Assembly: GCF_900115265.1 (NCBI RefSeq)
Contig: NZ_FOVU01000006.1
Location: forward strand, 62,001-126,000
Direction: 5' to 3'
Origin: Bradyrhizobium sp. Ghvi
Lineage (GTDB): Bacteria; Pseudomonadota; Alphaproteobacteria; Rhizobiales; Xanthobacteraceae
DNA: 64,000 nt
Below the pieces are notes generated by a model. The model was not told the origin of the DNA, did not search any database, and saw only the letters and a list, made by a program, of their open reading frames with translations. Position numbers and translations under genes: made by a program. Within the stretch, counting starts at the first letter, position 1. Each line of letters starts with the position of its first letter. This document shows positions 58,913 to 64,000 of this stretch, one piece after another.

Positions 58913-59958
58913 CTGCTGGTGCGACGCAGCCGGCGCCTCGTGCCACGCTGGAGGACGTCGCGCGTGCGGCGGGCGTTTCTCTCGCCACTGTCGATCGTGT
59001 CGTCAACCGGCGCGAGGGCGTCCGTGCCAAGACCGTCGCGCGTGTCGAGGCCGCCGTCGCCAAGCTCGGCTACCGAGCCGACGTTGCGGCAGCGCGGCTG
59101 GCGCGCGGACAGACGTTCCGTTTCGCGTTCGTGCTGCCGACCGGCAGCAACAGCTTCATGACCAACCTGACCGAGCAGGTCCAGCGCACGGCGGACTGGC
59201 TCGCCGGCCAGCGCGGCTTCATCGACATCGTTCATGTCGACGTGTTCGATCCGGACGTACTGGCTCGCGCGCTGGAGAACCTTTCTCCGGCCTATCAGGG
59301 GGTCGCCGTCATCGCGCTCGATCATCCCCGGGTGCGCGCCGCGATCGACGAGCTCACCGCGCGCGGCGTCGCCGTGGTGACGCTGGTGTCGGACGCACCG
59401 AGTTCGCGCCGTCTGCACTATGTTGGTATCGACAACCCGGCCGCGGGGCGAACCGCGGCAACGCTGATGGGGCGCTTTCTCTCTGGCCGCGAGGCAAAAG
59501 TCGCCGTGGTCGCGGGATCGTTGTCGCTGCGCGATCACGCCGAGCGGCAGTTCGGCTTCCATCAGATATTGTCCAGCGAATATCCCAACCTGACGGCATT
59601 GCCTGTCATCGAGGGCCGCGACGACAGCGAGCTGACGCGGGAGCTCACCGCCGCGCTGCTCAAGCGTCATGCGGACCTGCGTGGCATTTACTGCTGCGGC
59701 GCCGGCAATCGCGGAATCGCCGAGGCGCTGGAAGCGTCCGGCCGCGCGCGCGAGGTGGTCTGGATCGCCCATGAGCTCACCCAGCACACGCGGCGCTTCC
59801 TGGTTCGCGGCACGCTCGGTGCCATCATCAACCAGGATCCCGGCCACGAGGCGCGCTCCGCGGCGCGGGTGTTGCTGGCGCATTGCATGGGAGAGCCGAT
59901 CAGCCCCGATCAGGAGCGCATCCGTATCGACATTTTCCTGCGGGACAATCTGCCGTAA
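58909..59958 (+). CDS. LacI family transcriptional regulator
   Basis: This 349-residue regulator has a LacI HTH (TLEDVARAAGVSLATVDRVVN, about 13-33) and a hinge. The effector domain resembles periplasmic sugar-binding proteins (FAFVLPTGSNSFMTNLTEQVQ, HYVGIDNPAAGRTAATLMGRFL). The ATG overlaps the ThuA stop, so it is the last gene of the operon it probably controls. Upstream open codons belong to the ThuA gene in another frame. Confidence 0.9.
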   Translation: MTAGATQPAPRATLEDVARAAGVSLATVDRVVNRREGVRAKTVARVEAAVAKLGYRADVAAARLARGQTFRFAFVLPTGSNSFMTNLTEQVQRTADWLAGQRGFIDIVHVDVFDPDVLARALENLSPAYQGVAVIALDHPRVRAAIDELTARGVAVVTLVSDAPSSRRLHYVGIDNPAAGRTAATLMGRFLSGREAKVAVVAGSLSLRDHAERQFGFHQILSSEYPNLTALPVIEGRDDSELTRELTAALLKRHADLRGIYCCGAGNRGIAEALEASGRAREVVWIAHELTQHTRRFLVRGTLGAIINQDPGHEARSAARVLLAHCMGEPISPDQERIRIDIFLRDNLP

Positions 59959-59981
59959 GCTCCAGCTCGCGCGCATCTCGC

Positions 59982-60608
59982 TCAGAATCGCTTCGCCATC
60001 TCCGCCAGTCGGCGGTGGGCAGAGCTGCGGGCAGCGCGGACCGGTTCATCAGGGCCCGTCGTTGGCCCGATCGGCACGAAGCGCACGTCGCTGACGCCGA
60101 TGAAGCGAAGCGCCTCGCGCAAGTACGGCGTTGCCATATCGATCCGGCCGCGGTTCATGCCGGTGGCGAAATCGCTGCCGGAGGCGAGGATGATGATGGT
60201 AGGTCGGTCCTTCAGGAGAGGGAGATATCCCTGTGCCGGGTCGAACCGGAACGTCAGGCCCGGCTGAATGACAATGTCGAGCCACTGCTTCAGCTTGTAG
60301 GGAATGCCGAAATTCCACATCGGCGTCGAGATCAGCACGCGCTCGGCCAGCGAGAACCGCAGCGCCATTCGTTCGGCCTCGGCAAAACTGTCCCGCTGCG
60401 TGTCGTTGAAGGCCTGCGCCTTCATGCGTGCATATTTTGCATCGACGATGGGCCCCGCGAATTCCGGCATCCGCTCGCGCCAGAGATCGACGACGTCGAT
60501 GTCCCAGTCGGGGCGGGCCTGGCGGAACCCGTCAAGGAAGGTGCGCGCGCCGGCGCTCGACTCCGAGTCGGCGCGTGGCGAGCAGGACAGGTGCAGGAGC
60601 TTTGCCAC
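59982..60608 (-). CDS. FMN-dependent NADH-azoreductase-like flavoprotein
   Basis: This 208-residue protein has a flavodoxin-like fold of the AzoR/NAD(P)H:quinone oxidoreductase group. SCSPRADSESSAG forms the FMN phosphate loop, STPMWNFGIPYKLKQWLD is the conserved flavin-contact block, and LASGSDFATG follows. Such enzymes reduce quinones or azo compounds with two electrons. It starts with GTG 3 bases after the upstream stop, as the last gene of a four-gene minus-strand operon. Confidence 0.88.
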   Translation of the reverse strand: MAKLLHLSCSPRADSESSAGARTFLDGFRQARPDWDIDVVDLWRERMPEFAGPIVDAKYARMKAQAFNDTQRDSFAEAERMALRFSLAERVLISTPMWNFGIPYKLKQWLDIVIQPGLTFRFDPAQGYLPLLKDRPTIIILASGSDFATGMNRGRIDMATPYLREALRFIGVSDVRFVPIGPTTGPDEPVRAARSSAHRRLAEMAKRF

Positions 60609-60611
60609 TGC

Positions 60612-62189
60612 TCATCCCAGCGCTCTGATGACGGCATCTGCCCGGGTGACGACCGCAACGTTCTGCATGGCGAAGTTGATCGAAGCTGAGTGCCAATCGG
60701 CATTCATGGTCGAGCAGCAATCTTCCGGCACGATCATGAAATAGCCCTTGTCGGCACCGGTGCGAGCGGTGTGCTCGACCGACATGTTGGTCCATGCGCC
60801 GGTATTGATGATCATGTCGCGGCCTGTGGCCTTGAGAATCGTCTCGAGCCGCGTGCCTTCCCAGGCGCTCATCCGCATTTTCTCGACGACGAAGTCGCCG
60901 GGACGCGGCTCGAGGCCCGAGACGGGCGCCGCACCCCAGCTTCCGCGCACCATCGCCTTGCTGTCGACGAGACCCTCGAACAGCGGCGCGTTCAGCGTCA
61001 CGCCGGGCGCGCCGGGCTCGACCACGAACCAGACATGGATGATGACAACGCCGCGGGCGCGGGCCGCCTCCGCGAGGCGCCGGACGTTTTCGACCACATG
61101 CTGCTGCTTCGCGTGGCGGGGTGCACCGGACTCGGCGAATGCACCGCCGTCCATGATGACGTCGTTCTGGAGATCCTGGATGATCATGGCGCAGCGGGCT
61201 GGATCGAGCCGCATCTCGCCGTCGGCGAGGATCGGTGCGGTGGCCGCAGGGCCCGCGCTCGTCGCCCCGCTGCCGACGCGCCTGCCGCTCATATAGGGTT
61301 CGTGCCGCGGTCCGGTCCTGGTCGGAATCGCATAGACCGAATGCGTCGCGGTGAGATAGAGCGTGCGGAAATCAGGGCCGCCCCAGGCGAGATTGGCAAC
61401 CAGCTCGGGCACGCGGACCTTGCCGAGCAGCTCACCACGCGGCGAATAAACCCAGACGCCGCCGGGGGCGGTCACCCAGACGTTGCCGTGCTGGTCGCAC
61501 TTCATGCCGTCGGGCACGCCCGGCTCCAACTCGGAGCGGATGCCGGTTGCGAACACACGTGCGTTCGCCAGCGTGCCGTCGGCATTGACGTCGAACACGC
61601 GGATCAGCGCCTGCACGGTGTCGTTGACATAGAGCAGTGTTTCGTCGGGCGAAAAGCATAGTCCATTGGGTTGATCAAACAGGTTGCGATCGACCACGAG
61701 CTTGGGCTCGCCGCCGGGCACGACGCGATAGACGCCCTGGAATCCGAGCTGGCGCGGTCGCTCGACGCCGTAGACTGGCATACGGCCGTACCAGGGGTCC
61801 GAAAAATAGATCGCGCCGGAGGAGTGCACGCAAACGTCGTTGGGACTGTTGAGCTCCTGTCCTCCAAAGTGCGAGGCGAGAACCTCGCGCTGTCCGTTCG
61901 GCCGTTCACGGATCAGCGACGAGGTCGCGTGTTCGCAGACGATCAGATTGAGCTCGGCATCATAGGTCATGCCGTTGCACTTGTTCGACGGACGCTTGAC
62001 CTCGGCGACGCCCCGCCGCGCGTCCCAGCGCCTGCGCACGTCGCCGGGCATGTCCGAGAACAGCAGATAGTGATCGGCTGGATGCCAGATCGGCCCTTCC
62101 GTGAAGTCAAAGCCGGTGCCGACCTGCGCCACGGGCGCATAAGGATCGATCAACGTTTCGAAGTCCGAGCGCAAGGTGACGTGGGTCAT
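60612..62189 (-). CDS. fusion of SMP-30/gluconolactonase and isochorismatase-like domains
   Basis: This is a 525-residue two-domain protein. Residues about 15-300 form an SMP-30/gluconolactonase six-blade propeller (FTEGPIWHPADHYLLFSDMPG, LNSPNDVCVHSSGAIYFSDP, PNGLCFSPDETLLYVNDT, PDGMKCDQHGNVWVTAPGGV) with the Glu, Asn and Asp metal ligands. After a Gly/Ala linker, residues about 325-525 are an isochorismatase-like hydrolase with Asp in AMIIQDLQND and Lys in VVEKMRMSAWEGT. Where most cysteine hydrolases of this fold have TNxCVExTAR, this protein has TNMSVEHTAR, so the nucleophile position is Ser470. True isochorismatases also lack the Cys. Both parts look complete, and no stop or frameshift separates them. 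Confidence 0.87.
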   Translation of the reverse strand: MTHVTLRSDFETLIDPYAPVAQVGTGFDFTEGPIWHPADHYLLFSDMPGDVRRRWDARRGVAEVKRPSNKCNGMTYDAELNLIVCEHATSSLIRERPNGQREVLASHFGGQELNSPNDVCVHSSGAIYFSDPWYGRMPVYGVERPRQLGFQGVYRVVPGGEPKLVVDRNLFDQPNGLCFSPDETLLYVNDTVQALIRVFDVNADGTLANARVFATGIRSELEPGVPDGMKCDQHGNVWVTAPGGVWVYSPRGELLGKVRVPELVANLAWGGPDFRTLYLTATHSVYAIPTRTGPRHEPYMSGRRVGSGATSAGPAATAPILADGEMRLDPARCAMIIQDLQNDVIMDGGAFAESGAPRHAKQQHVVENVRRLAEAARARGVVIIHVWFVVEPGAPGVTLNAPLFEGLVDSKAMVRGSWGAAPVSGLEPRPGDFVVEKMRMSAWEGTRLETILKATGRDMIINTGAWTNMSVEHTARTGADKGYFMIVPEDCCSTMNADWHSASINFAMQNVAVVTRADAVIRALG

Positions 62190-62211
62190 CGGCCGATATC
62201 CTCAGGTCATG

Positions 62212-63060
62212 TCAGGCTGGGAACCAGTTGCGCGCGGGCAGGGACTGCACGATCGGTCCGGGGACCTGGTCGTGCAGTCGGCCCACGACATTGCCGCCTT
62301 CGATCCTGGCGGGGCGGTCGTGCACCGGCAATAGATAGCGCGAATTGCTGAGCAGCTTCTTGATGGCGGCCTTCTCGGCGCGCTTGCTGGTGCCGTGATT
62401 GCCTGTCGTGCGTGGCTCCCAATCGTGGATTTCGTTGAACGGCGTGACGATTTGGTCGTTGAAATCGTAGATCACGTCGCCGCAGATGGTCGCGATGCCG
62501 TCGGCGGTCTCGACGATGATGTTCATCGAGCCCTCGGTGTGGGCGCCGGCAGCGTCGCAATAGACGCCGGGCATCAGCTCGATCGGGCCGGTGATCTCCA
62601 GGTCCAGGAAGCGCAGCGCGCTCTTGGTGTGCAGGCGGTCGATCAGATGCTTGATATCGGGTGCCGGGTATTGCGGATGCATCAGGCCGGAGACGGAATA
62701 TTCGAGCTCCTTGCGGTTGAGCACGACGGTCGTGTTCATCGGGAACAGATCGTCCTTGCCGGCGTGGTCGATGTGGAGATGGGTGTGGCAGACGAAGCGG
62801 ACATCGCCCATGCGCACGCCGTGGCGGGCCAGCTGGTTCTCGATCATGTTCTCGTGGTACTGCAAACCGCGCATGCCCAGCGTCTCCATGATCTGGTTGG
62901 AGCGATAGCCAGTGTCGACCACGACAGGATATTTGCCGCCGAGAATCAAAAAGCCCAGCGTGAGGACGCGGCGGACGCGGCCGCAGTCGCGACCGAGCAC
63001 CAGAAAGCTCGATTCCAACTCGATATCGCCATAGTCCAGGATCTTGATCTCCAGCGCCAT
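62212..63060 (-). CDS. metallo-beta-lactamase-fold hydrolase (N-acyl homoserine lactonase-like)
   Basis: This 282-residue enzyme has the metal motif CHTHLHIDHAG (H94, H96, D98, H99), a later His in GAHTEGSM, Asp in GDVIYDFND, and a C-terminal VHDRP His. This arrangement and the length match the AttM/AiiA-type lactonase branch. It may open lactones of homoserine signals or sugar lactones. The neighbouring gluconolactonase and amidohydrolase favour a role in lactone catabolism rather than signalling. AGGGAGAGG precedes the ATG. Confidence 0.87.
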   Translation of the reverse strand: MALEIKILDYGDIELESSFLVLGRDCGRVRRVLTLGFLILGGKYPVVVDTGYRSNQIMETLGMRGLQYHENMIENQLARHGVRMGDVRFVCHTHLHIDHAGKDDLFPMNTTVVLNRKELEYSVSGLMHPQYPAPDIKHLIDRLHTKSALRFLDLEITGPIELMPGVYCDAAGAHTEGSMNIIVETADGIATICGDVIYDFNDQIVTPFNEIHDWEPRTTGNHGTSKRAEKAAIKKLLSNSRYLLPVHDRPARIEGGNVVGRLHDQVPGPIVQSLPARNWFPA

Positions 63061-63091
63061 TCGTTCCTCTCCCTAATCGGTTTCTTGTCCG

Positions 63092-63976
63092 TCAAAGCCG
63101 GTAGACGCGCATTGCGGTGCTCCGGAAGATCGCGTCCTGTTGCTCGGTGCCCAGCGGCGCGGCCGCGGCGCGAAATGCGTCGACGAGCTCGCGGTAGCTG
63201 GTCCACAATTTCTCGATCGGAAAATTGGAGCCGAACAGGCAGCGCTCGGCCCCGAAGATTGCGACGGTGTCGCCGACCACGGCAGCGATATGCGCGGGGT
63301 CGTTGCGATGGATGAAGGTGCCGAGTCCGGACAGCTTTGAAACCACGTTCGGGCAGGCTGCGAGCCGGGCCATGCCGGCGCGCCAGGCGGCCCGGCCCGC
63401 CGGCGAAAGATCTTCGAGCATGCCGGCGTGCTGAAGGATGAAGGTCACCTTGGGGCAGGATTCGGCAAGCTGCGCTCCGTCGGGCATCTGCGGCGTGAAG
63501 AGCTGCAGATCAAAGCTCCAGCCATAGTCGGCGAGATGCGCAATGTTGCGGCGGATGATGGGATCAATGCAGAGGTCGGGCTTTGCCGCGAAACGATAGA
63601 GCGGGTTCTCGTGCCAGTGCAGCTGCATGCGCACACCGCGCACGAGAGGATAGCGCTTCAGGCGGTCAAGCTGCGGGCGGACGTCATCAACCGCGAAATT
63701 GGCATAGGCGACGACGGCGTGCGGCCAGCCGTGCTCGTCGGCGGTCCGCTGCACCCAGGCAGTCTCGTCCTCGAAACGGTCGTTGGCCCAGTTGGTCTGG
63801 ACATAGACCGAGCGGGTGACGCCGCTGCCCTTGAGATCGTCGAGATATTCCTGGATCGGATAGTCACGCCGGATGGCCTCGTACGGTCCGAAGATGCGGG
63901 GCTGCATCGGGCCGACCAGCCAGGGCAGGTCGCCCTGCCGCCAGATGTGATGATGGCCGTCGACAATCCCGGTCAC
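63092..63976 (-). CDS. amidohydrolase family protein (COG3618-type lactonase)
   Basis: This 294-residue TIM-barrel amidohydrolase has the metal motif GHHHIW (residues 7-12), QTNWANDRFEDETAW, GVRMQLHWHENP, FILQHAGM and LFGSNFPIEK with the catalytic Asp position occupied by Asn. COG3618 members include L-fuconolactonase, L-rhamnono-lactonase and 2-pyrone-4,6-dicarboxylate lactonase. The start is GTG at 63976 with GAAGGAGGG 6 bases upstream. It heads the minus-strand operon; only 24 bases remain to the window edge, so further upstream genes cannot be seen. Confidence 0.85.
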   Translation of the reverse strand: MTGIVDGHHHIWRQGDLPWLVGPMQPRIFGPYEAIRRDYPIQEYLDDLKGSGVTRSVYVQTNWANDRFEDETAWVQRTADEHGWPHAVVAYANFAVDDVRPQLDRLKRYPLVRGVRMQLHWHENPLYRFAAKPDLCIDPIIRRNIAHLADYGWSFDLQLFTPQMPDGAQLAESCPKVTFILQHAGMLEDLSPAGRAAWRAGMARLAACPNVVSKLSGLGTFIHRNDPAHIAAVVGDTVAIFGAERCLFGSNFPIEKLWTSYRELVDAFRAAAAPLGTEQQDAIFRSTAMRVYRL

Positions 63977-64000
63977 GCAACCCTCCTTCGTCCCAATGCC

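Noticed and set aside
1..64000. tRNA, rRNA, CRISPR arrays, transposases, phage integrases
   Set aside because: I looked for cloverleaf T-loops, spaced direct repeats and transposase or integrase motifs and found none.

Overview
The window looks like chromosome of a high-GC alphaproteobacterium, most likely Bradyrhizobium or a close relative. Supporting this are a FixK-type Crp/Fnr regulator with several perfect TTGAT-N4-ATCAA boxes, FixJ-like response regulators, an IalB family protein, inositol catabolism genes, a DUF2934 protein with a small CPFC-type zinc-ribbon partner, and many ABC sugar importers. The genus call is inference. I saw no rRNA, tRNA, CRISPR array, insertion sequence or prophage.

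Region 1 (1-23.4 kb) is a low-oxygen/stress island. It starts with two alpha/beta hydrolases, a two-helix potassium channel, a FixK-like regulator, a FixJ-like response regulator and a lone receiver protein. Six FixK-type palindromes (4150, 7846, 10374, 15448, 17403, 19180) then precede eight likely transcription units. These encode small exported proteins, two AspT-type exchangers, a DUF1275 protein, a SulP transporter, a 917-residue Orn/Lys/Arg-type decarboxylase, a PPK2 polyphosphate kinase, an HlyD-type membrane fusion protein, and a DUF3300/DUF2950 pair. The DUF3300 protein ends in an S74-like domain. A Ca2+/H+ antiporter follows.

Region 2 (23.4-27.4 kb) is gene-poor. It has a protein remnant, an orphan histidine kinase, two tiny overlapping genes, and about 1 kb of non-coding DNA with a strong nested RNA fold (27186-27322) and a minus-strand terminator (26523-26550).

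Region 3 (27.4-41.2 kb) is carbohydrate catabolism. iolG diverges from iolD-iolE around a GGAA-N6-TTCC operator. A LacI regulator then diverges from a complete sugar ABC importer across a perfect 20-bp palindrome. The importer is followed by two TIM-barrel isomerase/epimerases and two Gfo/Idh/MocA oxidoreductases, a combination that could serve oxidation and cleavage of glycosides.

Region 4 (41.2-64 kb) holds four more transport or catabolic blocks: a Dpp/Opp-type importer divergent from an RpiR regulator; a ROK regulator divergent from a ribose/xylose-type importer; an aldose-dehydrogenase-like SDR divergent from a thu-like operon (binding protein, two permeases, Gfo/Idh oxidoreductase, ThuA, LacI) with no ATPase gene; and a minus-strand operon of amidohydrolase, metallo-beta-lactamase-fold hydrolase, an SMP-30/isochorismatase fusion whose usual catalytic Cys is Ser, and an azoreductase-like flavoprotein. 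The common theme is uptake and oxidation of plant- or soil-derived sugars, polyols and glycosides.
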